Of a stretch of 64,000 nucleotides of DNA, positions 40,944-49,957 are shown piece after piece. The stretch comes from Rhizobium terricola (GTDB lineage Bacteria; Pseudomonadota; Alphaproteobacteria; Rhizobiales; Rhizobiaceae). The stretch spans positions 62,001 through 126,000 of the forward strand of contig NZ_JABBGK010000001.1 of the NCBI RefSeq assembly GCF_012927355.1, read 5' to 3'. The translations under genes and the position numbers were made by a program. Positions within the stretch are counted from its first letter, which is position 1; each line of letters begins with the position of its first letter. Below the pieces are notes generated by a model. The model worked only from the letters and a program-made list of their open reading frames with translations, ran no database searches and was not told the DNA's origin.

Positions 40944-43900
40944 TCAAATACCCTGAGGTCGCCGCAAGTCCAGTGTGTGGGGAAATTCCGGCGATACCGT
41001 TTCCGGCCACAGCGGATAATTGCTCGCTGTATGGCCCCAAGGTTCGAAACGCGCAAGCCGCCTTGCCTCCGCTTCATTCCCATTCACAGGGAATGTGTCG
41101 TAGTTCCGCCCGCCCGGATGCGCGACATGGTAGACGCAGCCACCGATCGAACGGCCCGACCAGAGATCATAGACGTCAAATGTTAGCGGTGTGTTGACCG
41201 GCAGGACGGGGTGCAGGCCGGAGGCCGGCTGCCAGGCCTTGTAGCGCACGCCGCCGACCGAGACGCCGTTGGTGCCTGTCTTCGTCAAGGGGACGCGGCG
41301 TCCGTTGCAAGCGATGGCGTAGCGCTCCGGATTGCCGGTCTCCAGCCGCACCTGAAGGCGCTCGACGGACGAATCGACGTAGCGGACCGTGCCGCCGATC
41401 GCGCCTTGTTCGCCCATGACGTGCCACGGTTCGAGCGCCTGCCTGAGTTCCAGGCGCGACTCGCCGTATTCGACCTCGCCGAAGAAGGGGAAGCGGAATT
41501 CGAGCTGGGCGGCAAACCATTCCGGCTTGAAGTCGAAGCCGTTGTCGCGCAGGTCCGCCAGCACTTCGAGGAAATCCTGCCAGATGTAGTGCGGCAGCAT
41601 GAAGCGGTCGTGCAGCGCCGTGCCCCAGCGGACAAAGGTGCCGCCGGTCGGGTTCTTCCAGAAGCGCGCGATGAGGGCGCGTACCAGAAGCTGCTGGGCG
41701 AGCGACATGCGGGCGTTCGGCGGCATTTCGAATCCACGGAACTCGACGAGCCCGAGGCGGCCGGTGGGGCCATCGGGTGAAAACAGCTTGTCGATGCAGA
41801 TCTCGGAGCGATGGGTATTTCCGGTCACGTCGATCAGCAGGTTGCGGAACAGCCGGTCGACCAGCCAGGGCAGCGGCGGAGCCTCGCCCGATCCGGGCAT
41901 CGGGATCTGCGCCATGGCGATCTCGAGTTCGTAGAGGCTGTCGTGGCGGGCCTCGTCGATGCGCGGCGCCTGGCTGGTGGGGCCGATAAAGAGGCCCGAG
42001 AACAGATAGGAGAGCGACGGGTGGCGCTGCCAGTGGAGCACCAGGCTCTTCAGCAGGTCGGGCCGGCGCAGGAAGGGGCTGTCGTTCGGATTGGCGCCGC
42101 CCACGACGACGTGGTTGCCGCCGCCGGTGCCGGTGTGGCGACCGTCGATCATGAACTTGTCGGCGCCGAGGCGTGACTGCCTTGCCTCCTCGTAGACGGC
42201 GGTGGTGATCGATACGCAGTCGTCCCAGTTTGCGGCTGGATGGATGTTGACCTCGATGACGCCCGGATCGGGGGCGACGCGGATGACGTTGATGCGTTCG
42301 TCATGCGGCGGCGCATAGCCTTCGATATGAACGGGAAGGCCGAGGGTGGCTGCCGCGTGTTCGGCGGCGGCGACCAGTTCGAGATAGTCCTCGACCCGTT
42401 CCACCGGCGGCATGAATATGCTCAGGCGCCCGTCACGGACCTCGACCGACATGGCGGTGCGTACCGCGCCGCCGATCTCGCCGAGCACCTGCTCGACGCG
42501 GCCCTGCTGGATCGTGTCGTCCACCTGGAAGGAGGCTTCGGGCATGGCGCGGCCGGCGGCCTCGACGACTTCGGGCAACGGCCCCCGCGGCTCGCTCGGA
42601 TCGGCGGGGTGGATATAGGGAAATTGCGACGGCGGGACGTAGGGCAGGGCGCCGAGCGGCAGGCGGTAGCCGACGGGGCTGTCGCCGGGTACGAGGAAGA
42701 TCCTGCCGCGACGGGTCTTCCATTTTTCGCTGACCCAGCGCTTGCCGGTGGCCTTGCTGTTCCAGGTCTGGACGGGCAGCACGTAGCCGCTCGGCTCCGT
42801 CAGCCCGCGCTCGAAGACCCTGGCGATACGGCTGCGTTCTTCCGGGTCCTTCAGCTTGGAATTGGCCGGGTCGACATTGTCGGGAAGATTGGCTTCCTTG
42901 AGGATCCATTCGCCGGGATCCTCATAGGCTGGCACCACCATTTCGGATTCGATGCCGAGAGCTTCTGCGATCTCGCCGAGCAGCCGGCCGGCATCGTCGG
43001 CGGTGACCTCGTAGCGCTTGCCTTCCTCGGCCACCAGTTCCGGGTTCTGCCAGATCGGCTTGCCGTCCTTGCGCCAGTAGAGCGAGAAGGTCCAGCGGGG
43101 CAGGCTCTCGCCCGGGTACCATTTGCCCTGGCCGTAATGCAGGAAACCGCCGGGCGCGAAGCGTTCGCGCAGGCGGCGGATCAGGTCGTCGGCCTTATCG
43201 CGCTTGGTGGGGCCGACCGCGTCGGTATTCCATTCTCCCGATTCGAAGTCGTCGATCGACACGAAGGTTGGCTCGCCGCCCATCGTGAGGCGGACGTCTC
43301 GCGCCTTCAGTTCCGCATCGACGCGATGGCCGAGATCGTTGAGGGCGTCCCAGCTCTCATCGGAGAAAGGCTTGGTGATACGCGGATGCTCGGCGACCCG
43401 CTTCACCGTCATGTCGAAATGGAATTCGGTGTTGGCGTGGCCATAGTATCCGCCGGAAATCGGGGCGGCGTTTCGGTAATGCGGCGTGGCGGAAAGCGGA
43501 ATGTGGCTCTCGCCGGTCAGGAGGCCCGAAGTCGGGTCGAGGCCGACCCAGCCGGCGCCGGGAAGATAGACTTCCGCCCAGGCGTGGAGGTCGGTGAAAT
43601 CGACTTCGGTGCCGGACGGACCGTCGAGTGCCTTGAGGTCGGGTTTCAGCTGGATCAAGTAGCCGGAGACGAAACGGGCGGCGAGGCCGAGGCGGCGGAG
43701 CACCTGGACGAGCAGCCAGCTGGTATCGCGGCAGGAACCCTGGCCGATGGTCAGCGTGTCCTCCGGCGTCTGGACCCCGGGCTCCATGCGAATGACGTAG
43801 CCGATCTTCTGCTGAAGGGCGGCGTTGAGGCCGACGACCATGTCGACGGTGCCCTGGCCAGGCGTCTTGTCGAGCGTTTCCATGAAGGCGGCCAGCGCCG

Positions 43901-44273
43901 GGGTGTCCGGTTCCGGTGTCATGTAGATCTTCAGGTCGTCGCGGATGTCGGCCGGATAGTCGAAGGGCCACTTGGTCGCCTCTTCCTCGACGAAGAAGTC
44001 GAAGGGATTGTAGACGGTCATGTCGGCGACGAGATCGACCTCGATCTTGAATTCGGTCACCGGGTCGGGGAAGACGAAGCGGGCCTGGTAGTTGCCGTAG
44101 GGATCCTGCTGCAGGTTCACGAAGTGATTGGCGGGCGTGACCTTGAGCGAATGGCTCAGCACCTTGGTCCGGGAATGGGGGGCCGGTTTCAGCCGGATGA
44201 TCTGTGGCCCGAGCCGGACCGGCTTGTCGTATTTGTAGTGGGTGAGATGATAGATGCTCGCCTTGATCGACAT
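40944..44273 (-). CDS. Transglutaminase plus DUF2126 large protein
   Basis: 1109 residues. The first about 300 are a transglutaminase domain with N-terminal beta region, Cys181 ([11 protein letters not shown]), His230 ([10 protein letters not shown]) and Asp246 (WVGLDPTSG). The rest is DUF2126, a large domain regarded as a putative amidoligase; its blocks include [27 protein letters not shown] and [16 protein letters not shown]. It is first of the three-gene operon and begins after a gap with no obvious promoter motif. A ligase and a transamidase in one chain suggest attaching and removing a short peptide or amine. This is inference from domain content. Confidence 0.9.
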   Translation of the reverse strand: MSIKASIYHLTHYKYDKPVRLGPQIIRLKPAPHSRTKVLSHSLKVTPANHFVNLQQDPYGNYQARFVFPDPVTEFKIEVDLVADMTVYNPFDFFVEEEATKWPFDYPADIRDDLKIYMTPEPDTPALAAFMETLDKTPGQGTVDMVVGLNAALQQKIGYVIRMEPGVQTPEDTLTIGQGSCRDTSWLLVQVLRRLGLAARFVSGYLIQLKPDLKALDGPSGTEVDFTDLHAWAEVYLPGAGWVGLDPTSGLLTGESHIPLSATPHYRNAAPISGGYYGHANTEFHFDMTVKRVAEHPRITKPFSDESWDALNDLGHRVDAELKARDVRLTMGGEPTFVSIDDFESGEWNTDAVGPTKRDKADDLIRRLRERFAPGGFLHYGQGKWYPGESLPRWTFSLYWRKDGKPIWQNPELVAEEGKRYEVTADDAGRLLGEIAEALGIESEMVVPAYEDPGEWILKEANLPDNVDPANSKLKDPEERSRIARVFERGLTEPSGYVLPVQTWNSKATGKRWVSEKWKTRRGRIFLVPGDSPVGYRLPLGALPYVPPSQFPYIHPADPSEPRGPLPEVVEAAGRAMPEASFQVDDTIQQGRVEQVLGEIGGAVRTAMSVEVRDGRLSIFMPPVERVEDYLELVAAAEHAAATLGLPVHIEGYAPPHDERINVIRVAPDPGVIEVNIHPAANWDDCVSITTAVYEEARQSRLGADKFMIDGRHTGTGGGNHVVVGGANPNDSPFLRRPDLLKSLVLHWQRHPSLSYLFSGLFIGPTSQAPRIDEARHDSLYELEIAMAQIPMPGSGEAPPLPWLVDRLFRNLLIDVTGNTHRSEICIDKLFSPDGPTGRLGLVEFRGFEMPPNARMSLAQQLLVRALIARFWKNPTGGTFVRWGTALHDRFMLPHYIWQDFLEVLADLRDNGFDFKPEWFAAQLEFRFPFFGEVEYGESRLELRQALEPWHVMGEQGAIGGTVRYVDSSVERLQVRLETGNPERYAIACNGRRVPLTKTGTNGVSVGGVRYKAWQPASGLHPVLPVNTPLTFDVYDLWSGRSIGGCVYHVAHPGGRNYDTFPVNGNEAEARRLARFEPWGHTASNYPLWPETVSPEFPHTLDLRRPQGI

Positions 44274-44400
44274 ATGCGCTGTTCGCCCTCTTTGCCCGTT
44301 GTTTTTCTTGCCGGGCTAAAGTGCGATCTTGTGCAATGCAGCGTCATAAAGCAAGGCCGTCGATCCGCCGACGTGCCGCCTCCTGCCCCACCCGCCCGGC

Positions 44401-45543
44401 TCAATCGAGCGTGCGGCGGAAGCGCCGTACGGCGACGGTCATCGCGACCATGGTGAGGAAGACAAGCGCCAGCGTGTCATAGGCGAGTACGTCGATCGAC
44501 GCGCCCTTCAGCATGATGGCCCGCACCACGCGGATGTAATGGGTGAGCGGCAGCGCCTCGCCGATCCACTGGCCCCAGTTGGGCATGCCGGCAAAGGGGA
44601 ACATGAAGCCCGACAGGAGGATGTTCGGCAGGAAGAACATCATGGCCATCTGCACCGCCTGCAGCTGGTTGGTGGCGATCGTCGAGAAGGTGTAGCCGAT
44701 CGACAGGTTGGAGACGACGAAGAGGGCCGTGACACCTGCGAGCGCGAGCGGGCTGCCGAGAATGGGCACCCGAAAGACGAAATAGCCGGCTGCGATGATG
44801 ATGATGGCCTGCACGAGCCCGATGACGACGTAAGGGGCGATCTTGCCGAGCATGATCTCGATCGGCTTGATCGGCATGGAGAGCAGGTTTTCCATGGTGC
44901 CCCGTTCGAGCTCCCGGGTGACGGAAAGCGCGGTGAAGATCAGCAGCGTCATGGTCAGGATCGTGCCGAGCAGGCCGGGGACGATGTTGAGCGTCGAGGA
45001 TCCCGCCGGGTTGTAGCGGCGGTGCTGGACGATGGTGAAAGGCGGCTTGCTCGCCTCGGCAATCGATATCATGCGGTCGTGTTCGAGCGCGCTGGCTATG
45101 ATGCCGGACAGGGCACCGAGCGCGGAACTTGCTGCAACAGGGTCGGTGGCATCGGCCGCAACCAGCAGGGCCGGGCTCTCACCGCGCCTGACGGCTCGCT
45201 CGAAACCGTCCGGGATCTCCACGACGAAGAGTGCGCGGCCGGATTCGAGCAGGCGATCCATGTCCTCGGCGCGGGTCACGATACCGCGAATGTCGAAGAA
45301 GTCGGTGTTTTCGAGGGCGGCGAGGATGGAGCGGCCGAGATCGCTGTTCTCGCGCATCAGGACGGCGGTCGGCAGATGGTGCGGTGTGGTGTTGATGGCG
45401 AAGCCGAACAGGAAGAGCTGCATGACCGGGATCATCACCATGGTGGCGAGCGTGATCCGGTCGCGCGTCATCTGGATGAATTCCTTGATGGTCATCGCCC
45501 AGAAGCGGCGAAGAAAGCCGTCCTCGAACCGTCGTGTCGTCAT
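44401..45543 (-). CDS. ABC-2 type exporter permease
   Basis: 380 residues from MTTRRFEDGFLRRFWAMTIKEF. One N-terminal helix (MVMIPVMQLFLFGFAIN), a periplasmic loop of about 140 residues, then five or six membrane helices at the C-terminus, the YhhJ/YbhR layout. The start overlaps the ATPase stop by 4 nt (ATGA); the longer frame to 45615 is rejected. It is last of the TetR-HlyD-ATPase-permease operon. A single permease implies a homodimer. The exported substrate is probably a drug-like or toxic amphipathic compound, by family. Confidence 0.92.
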   Translation of the reverse strand: MTTRRFEDGFLRRFWAMTIKEFIQMTRDRITLATMVMIPVMQLFLFGFAINTTPHHLPTAVLMRENSDLGRSILAALENTDFFDIRGIVTRAEDMDRLLESGRALFVVEIPDGFERAVRRGESPALLVAADATDPVAASSALGALSGIIASALEHDRMISIAEASKPPFTIVQHRRYNPAGSSTLNIVPGLLGTILTMTLLIFTALSVTRELERGTMENLLSMPIKPIEIMLGKIAPYVVIGLVQAIIIIAAGYFVFRVPILGSPLALAGVTALFVVSNLSIGYTFSTIATNQLQAVQMAMMFFLPNILLSGFMFPFAGMPNWGQWIGEALPLTHYIRVVRAIMLKGASIDVLAYDTLALVFLTMVAMTVAVRRFRRTLD

Positions 45544-46481
45544 TGGAAATTGTCCTCCGAACGGTTCATCAGCTCGATGAAGGTGTCTTCGAGCGTGGGT
45601 TCGCTCGGCGCCCATTGCAGGTCGGAACGCGCCCGGAAAGGCGCGATCGCGGCGAGCAGGGCGGCCTCGTCGCGGCCGCAGACATGCAGGCTGGTGCCGA
45701 ACGGGGCGACCATGTCGATGCCGCCGATCGCCTCCAGCTCCGACTGGAGCCGGTGTACGCCCGGACCGGACACGGTCCAGGTGTGCAATCCCGTCGAGGC
45801 GATCACCTCGTCAACGGTCCCTCGGACCAGAAGCTTGCCATAGGCCATGTAGGCGATCTCGTGACAGCGTTCCGCCTCGTCCATGTAGTGGGTGGAAACG
45901 AGCACGGACAGGCCTTCGGCGGCGAGCGCGTGGATCTCGCTCCAGAACTCGCGCCGGGCCTTCGGATCGACGCCGGCGGTTGGCTCGTCGAGCAGCAGGA
46001 GGTCCGGTTCGGGCAGAATGCAGGCGCCGAGTGCCAGCCGCTGCTTCCAGCCGCCGGACAGATTGCCGGCGAGCTGGTTCTCGCGGCCCGACAGGCCAAG
46101 CCGTTCGATGGCGTCGCGGGCCTTTCGCTTCGGGTCGTCGAGATTGTAGACACGGGCGACGAATTCGAGATTTTCTCGGATCGACAGGTCCTGGTAGAGC
46201 GAAAATTTCTGGGTCATGTAGCCGACCCTGCGGCGGATCGCTTCCGACTGGGTGAGGATGTCGTAGCCGAGGCAGGTGCCGCTGCCGCCGTCCGGGGTGA
46301 GAAGGCCGCAGAGCATCCGGATCGTCGTCGTCTTGCCGGAGCCGTTCGGTCCAAGGAAGCCGTGAATGGAACCCTTGCGCACCTTGAGCGAGAGCTTGTC
46401 GACGACGACGCGGTCACCAAAGCTCTTGGTCAGGTCGGTGACGTCGATGACAGGCTCAGATGGGGCGGCCGCCTCGGTCAT
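45540..46481 (-). CDS. ABC exporter ATP-binding protein
   Basis: 313 residues. Walker A GPNGSGKTTTI near residue 45, Q-loop MTQKFSLYQDL, signature LSGGWKQRLALG near 140, Walker B LLLLDEPTAGVD, and H-loop VSTHYMDEAERC. One nucleotide-binding domain followed by a C-terminal extension of about 80 residues typical of DrrA/YbhF-type exporters. Overlaps both neighbours by 4 nt. Confidence 0.95.
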   Translation of the reverse strand: MTEAAAPSEPVIDVTDLTKSFGDRVVVDKLSLKVRKGSIHGFLGPNGSGKTTTIRMLCGLLTPDGGSGTCLGYDILTQSEAIRRRVGYMTQKFSLYQDLSIRENLEFVARVYNLDDPKRKARDAIERLGLSGRENQLAGNLSGGWKQRLALGACILPEPDLLLLDEPTAGVDPKARREFWSEIHALAAEGLSVLVSTHYMDEAERCHEIAYMAYGKLLVRGTVDEVIASTGLHTWTVSGPGVHRLQSELEAIGGIDMVAPFGTSLHVCGRDEAALLAAIAPFRARSDLQWAPSEPTLEDTFIELMNRSEDNFQ

Positions 46482-47446
46482 TTCGCCGTGCCCGCCATCA
46501 TGACGTCGACGGGCATGCCGATCCGCAGCTTTTCGGGATGCTCGGGGATCGCCTCGACCCGGTAGACGAGCTTTGCCCGTTCTTCGAGGCTGTAGATTTC
46601 CGGCGGCGTGTACTCCGCTTCACCGGAGATGAAACTGACCTTTGCAGCCGTGGTGGCGCAGCCGTCGCAGGAGATATTCACCGTTTGCCCGAGGGCGAAG
46701 CGGGCGACGTCGGTTTCCGCGACGAAGAAGCGGATGCGCACGGCGTCCGGTGCCAGAAGGGCGACGACGGGACGGCCGGCGGGCACGACTTCGCCCGCCT
46801 TGTAGTATAGGGTCTGGACGCTGCCTCCGGCCGGCCCCTCGACGGAGAGCCGTTCCAGTGCATCGCGGGCGGAGGCGAGGTCTGCCTTTGCCGCTTCCAT
46901 CGTCCGTTCAGTCTGGCGGATCGTTTCGGAGCGGGCGGGCAGGCCTGCGAGTGCGATCTGCCCGCGAATGTTGTCGAGGGCGGCGCGATTTGCCGCCTCG
47001 GCCGCAATCGCCGCATCGAGATTGGCGCGGGTGGCCGTGCCGCTGTCGGCAAGCGCGCGCATGCGGTTCAATTCCTGCTGGGAGAGGGACAGCTGGGCCT
47101 CGGCCTGACGTTCGGAGGCCTTCAGGATCGTGATTTCCTCCGGCCGTTTCTGCGCGGCAATGGCGAGATCGTGCTGGGCCTGAAGCGCCTCATAGCTTGC
47201 TTCCTTCGCCGCGATCAGGGCGCGGGCGGCGGTGTCCTCGGTCGCGAACAGCAGCGCGCCCTTCTCGACCGCATCGCCTTCCGCGACGGTGACCTTCGCC
47301 AGCCGCCCGGCACTTTCCGGGCCGATGAACAGGAGGTCCGCCTCGATCCATCCCTGGTAAGGCCGTTCGCGATGGTTGCCCAGGTAGAGCGGAACGGCAA
47401 GGAGCGCGAGGACGACGAGGGCGGCGAGCAGAATGACGCGTTTCAT
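46478..47446 (-). CDS. HlyD/YbhG-family membrane fusion protein
   Basis: 322 residues. An N-terminal membrane anchor (residues 4-22), a biotinyl-lipoyl-like half (YQGWIEADLLFIGPESAGRLAKVTVAEGDAVEKG), a coiled-coil hairpin (about 85-190) and a beta-barrel end. It links the inner membrane exporter to an outer membrane channel. Overlaps the TetR gene and the ATPase gene by 4 nt each. Confidence 0.93.
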   Translation of the reverse strand: MKRVILLAALVVLALLAVPLYLGNHRERPYQGWIEADLLFIGPESAGRLAKVTVAEGDAVEKGALLFATEDTAARALIAAKEASYEALQAQHDLAIAAQKRPEEITILKASERQAEAQLSLSQQELNRMRALADSGTATRANLDAAIAAEAANRAALDNIRGQIALAGLPARSETIRQTERTMEAAKADLASARDALERLSVEGPAGGSVQTLYYKAGEVVPAGRPVVALLAPDAVRIRFFVAETDVARFALGQTVNISCDGCATTAAKVSFISGEAEYTPPEIYSLEERAKLVYRVEAIPEHPEKLRIGMPVDVMMAGTAK

Positions 47447-48066
47447 GACGCCTCTCCTTCGGAGGGCAGGAACAGGGTTTCGAGGAAGGTCGCGAACACG
47501 GTTTTGGTGTCGAGATGCTCGTAGGGTTCGAACAGCGATTTCCAGATGATCGACATGAGAACCGGAGCGAAGACCAGTTGCGGTACCTCGGCGACCTTCG
47601 GGTTGCGCAGCTCTCCGCGCTCGGCAGCCCGTTCGAGCACACGGCGCAGGAGGGCAAGTCCGACGGACAGGACGTTGCGATGGTAGAATTCCGCGACAAC
47701 GGGGAAGAACTGCCCCTCCGAGATCAGGAGGCGAAGCATGTGCCGGCGGTCGGTACCGAGGATCTCGCTGTCGGCCATGGCATAGAGGCCGGCGATCACG
47801 CTTTTTGGCGGGATCCTGTCGTTGTTGGCCATCTCGGCCATGCGGGCGAGGAGAGGCGAGGCCATGCCGGAGGCGAGCGAGGTGAAGAGCGCCTCCTTGT
47901 CCGGAAAGTGCAGGTAGACGGTCCCCTTGGCGATGCCGGCGCGGGCGGCAACGTCTTCGATGCGTGTGGCGGCGAAACCGCGCTCGGAAAACAGCGCGAA
48001 GGCTGCTGCAAGGATCTCGGCGCGCCGTTCCTCCGGATCGCGCCGTCTGCGGGTCTTCTCGGTCAT
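47443..48066 (-). CDS. TetR-family repressor of the exporter operon
   Basis: 207 residues. N-terminal helix-turn-helix (RIEDVAARAGIAKGTVYLHFPDKEALF, about residues 33-60, split by its turn) and a C-terminal ligand domain of the AcrR/TetR type. It is first in its own operon and has a palindromic operator 15 nt upstream, so autoregulation is likely. The inducer is probably an exported compound. Confidence 0.94.
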   Translation of the reverse strand: MTEKTRRRRDPEERRAEILAAAFALFSERGFAATRIEDVAARAGIAKGTVYLHFPDKEALFTSLASGMASPLLARMAEMANNDRIPPKSVIAGLYAMADSEILGTDRRHMLRLLISEGQFFPVVAEFYHRNVLSVGLALLRRVLERAAERGELRNPKVAEVPQLVFAPVLMSIIWKSLFEPYEHLDTKTVFATFLETLFLPSEGEAS

Positions 48067-48080
48067 CTTCTCGTTCGATC

Positions 48081-48108
48081 GTTAATGACTGTCCGGTCAG
48101 TCATTAAC
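48081..48108. promoter_or_regulatory. TetR operator
   Basis: 11-bp perfect arms (GTTAATGACTG/CAGTCATTAAC) around TCCGGT; only one base pair of the 28-bp dyad fails. The TGACTG...CAGTCA core matches the form of many TetR/AcrR operators. It ends 15 nt before the TetR start codon. Confidence 0.8.
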
Positions 48109-48180
48109 ATATCTTGCTGGACGCGGCAAGCGCGGTGGACGGGCGAGAACGCGGTCAAAAGGACGCAGGATAACAGCGCT

Positions 48181-48218
48181 GAAAACGAAAAGACCCGCGG
48201 AACATGGTTCCGCGGGTC
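48181..48218 (-). terminator. Terminator of manC
   Basis: A perfect 12-bp stem (GACCCGCGGAAC/GTTCCGCGGGTC) with a 3-nt loop runs into TTTTCGTTTTC on the minus strand, about 40 nt past the manC stop. Confidence 0.93.
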
Positions 48219-48256
48219 CCGAATGAAAGGCTGGTCGCCTCCGATCTTTCGAACGC

Positions 48257-49684
48257 TCAGCTCCGGCCGAACTCGTCGACGAGACGGATGATGTCGTCCT
48301 CGCCGAGATAGGAGCCGGTCTGGATTTCGATCAGTTCGAGGAGGATCTTGCCGGGATTGCCGAGGCGGTGCACGGCACCCTGCGGGATGTAGACCGACTG
48401 GTTCTCGTGCAGCATCATCACCTTGTCATCGATGGTGACTTCGGCGGCTCCCTTGACGCAGATCCAGTGCTCCGAGCGGTGGTGGTGCTTCTGCAGCGAC
48501 AGTTTCTTGCCCGGATGGACGAAGAGGCGCTTCACCTGGAAGCGTTCGCCGTTGAGGATCGAGGTGTAACCGCCCCAGGGACGCAGCGACGTCGGATGGT
48601 TCTCCGTCAGCGCCGCGGTCTTCCTGTCGGCGGCGAGCAGCTTGACGAGATTGCCGACCTGCTGGCTGTCGTCGAGGCGGCCGACATAGACGGCGTCCTC
48701 GCTCGCAATGACGGCCACGCCCTCCATGCCCTGCACGGCCAAGTGATTGTCGCGGGACATGACCAGGGAGTTTCGGGTGTTCACCAGGGTAGCGTTGCCG
48801 CTCACCACGTTGCCGTCGGCATCGGCTTCACCGATCTTCCAGACCGCATCCCAGCTGCCGAGGTCGGACCAGGTGATCGGCGAGGGGACGACTGCGGCGT
48901 TCGGCGTCTTTTCCATGACGGCATAGTCGATGGAGATGTTGGGGTTCTCGGCGAAGGCGGCGGCGTCGAGGCGGATGAAATCGAGATCCTTCGTCGATTT
49001 CTCCACCGATTTTTCCGAGGCTGCCACGACTTCCGGGGCCAGCGTACGCAGTTCGGCGAGCATGTGCTCGGCACTGAAGACGAACATGCCCGAATTCCAG
49101 AAGAAGTTGCCGGACGCCAGCATCTTTTCGGCGTCTTCGAGCTTCGGCTTCTCGACGAAGCGCTTGACGGCATGGGCGCCGCCGGGCAGCGCGTCGCCCA
49201 GCTCGATGTAGCCGTAGCCGGTCGCCGGTTCGTTCGGGGTGATGCCGAAGGTGACGATCTTGCCGGTGCGGGCCGCCGCTGCCGCGGTCGCCACGCAATT
49301 GCGATAGGTGTCGTCGGCGATGATGTCGTGGTCGGAGGGCAGGATCTGCACCACGGCATCCTTGCCGTAGAGATCGGCAGCGATCAGCGCTGCCACGGCA
49401 ACGGCTGCCGCAGTGTTGCGGGCTTCCGGTTCCAGCACGATCCCTGAGAGCTTGATGCCTTCTTCGCGGGCCTGTTCGGCGACGAGGAAGCGGAACTCCT
49501 CGTTGGTGACGACAAGCGGTGGTTCGTAGAGTTCGGGGTCGGATACCCGGTCGAGCGTCCCCTGGAAGAGGGTCTTGTCACCGATGAAGCGGATGAACTG
49601 TTTGGCAGCAGTGGCGCGCGACAGCGGCCAGAGGCGGGTTCCTTTTCCTCCCGCCATGATGACGGGTACAATCTTCACGGTCAT
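48257..49684 (-). CDS. manC: Mannose-1-phosphate guanylyltransferase / mannose-6-phosphate isomerase
   Basis: 475 residues. Nucleotidyltransferase head with PVIMAGGKGTRLWPLSR near residue 8 and FVEKP near 175, then a C-terminal cupin isomerase domain (about 350-475) with PWGGYTSI, GKKLSLQKHHHRSEHW and YIPQGAVHRLGNPG. It makes GDP-mannose for exopolysaccharide, lipopolysaccharide or capsule. The start MTVKIVPV has AAAGG upstream; the frame extending to 49849 is rejected as it enters low-conservation sequence. It is a single gene with its own terminator; no other sugar nucleotide gene is near. Confidence 0.94.
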   Translation of the reverse strand: MTVKIVPVIMAGGKGTRLWPLSRATAAKQFIRFIGDKTLFQGTLDRVSDPELYEPPLVVTNEEFRFLVAEQAREEGIKLSGIVLEPEARNTAAAVAVAALIAADLYGKDAVVQILPSDHDIIADDTYRNCVATAAAAARTGKIVTFGITPNEPATGYGYIELGDALPGGAHAVKRFVEKPKLEDAEKMLASGNFFWNSGMFVFSAEHMLAELRTLAPEVVAASEKSVEKSTKDLDFIRLDAAAFAENPNISIDYAVMEKTPNAAVVPSPITWSDLGSWDAVWKIGEADADGNVVSGNATLVNTRNSLVMSRDNHLAVQGMEGVAVIASEDAVYVGRLDDSQQVGNLVKLLAADRKTAALTENHPTSLRPWGGYTSILNGERFQVKRLFVHPGKKLSLQKHHHRSEHWICVKGAAEVTIDDKVMMLHENQSVYIPQGAVHRLGNPGKILLELIEIQTGSYLGEDDIIRLVDEFGRS

Positions 49685-49861
49685 GTCGAGCTTTACCTTT
49701 CGGTTTCGCGTATGAAGGGGTTTCGGCACTGTGTTGCCGGAGAAAGGACACGATGGCCGGCAAAGACAGCGTTGCCTTCCCGGCCTTCCGATCCCGAGCC
49801 TCAACTCCCCAATATTGCCTTTTGTTGCATTTTTTGGTGACGACTCCAAGCCTTACGCGGA

Positions 49862-49900
49862 ACGGACCAAAGTCGCCGCAGCCCGGCGCCTTTGGTCCGT
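49862..49900. other. Long composite hairpin between manC and mgtA
   Basis: An 11-bp stem ACGGACCAAAG/CTTTGGTCCGT, then a 1x1 mismatch, then a 5-bp stem CGCCG/CGGCG with a 5-nt loop. It lies 58 nt past the mgtA stop on the minus strand. There is no T-run on either side, so it does not look like a classic terminator. The rest of the 273-nt gap (49685-49957) holds nothing coding, and must contain the manC promoter. Confidence 0.5.
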
Positions 49901-49957
49901 CGCGGCAGACAAGTCGATTGTCGCGGACCCTACCTCGCGCGGGATTAACGTCCCGTT

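Noticed and set aside
42240..44456. 738-codon plus-strand frame opposite the DUF2126 gene
   Set aside because: Shadow frame; no ribosome site, and the composition is typical of antisense to a GC-rich gene.
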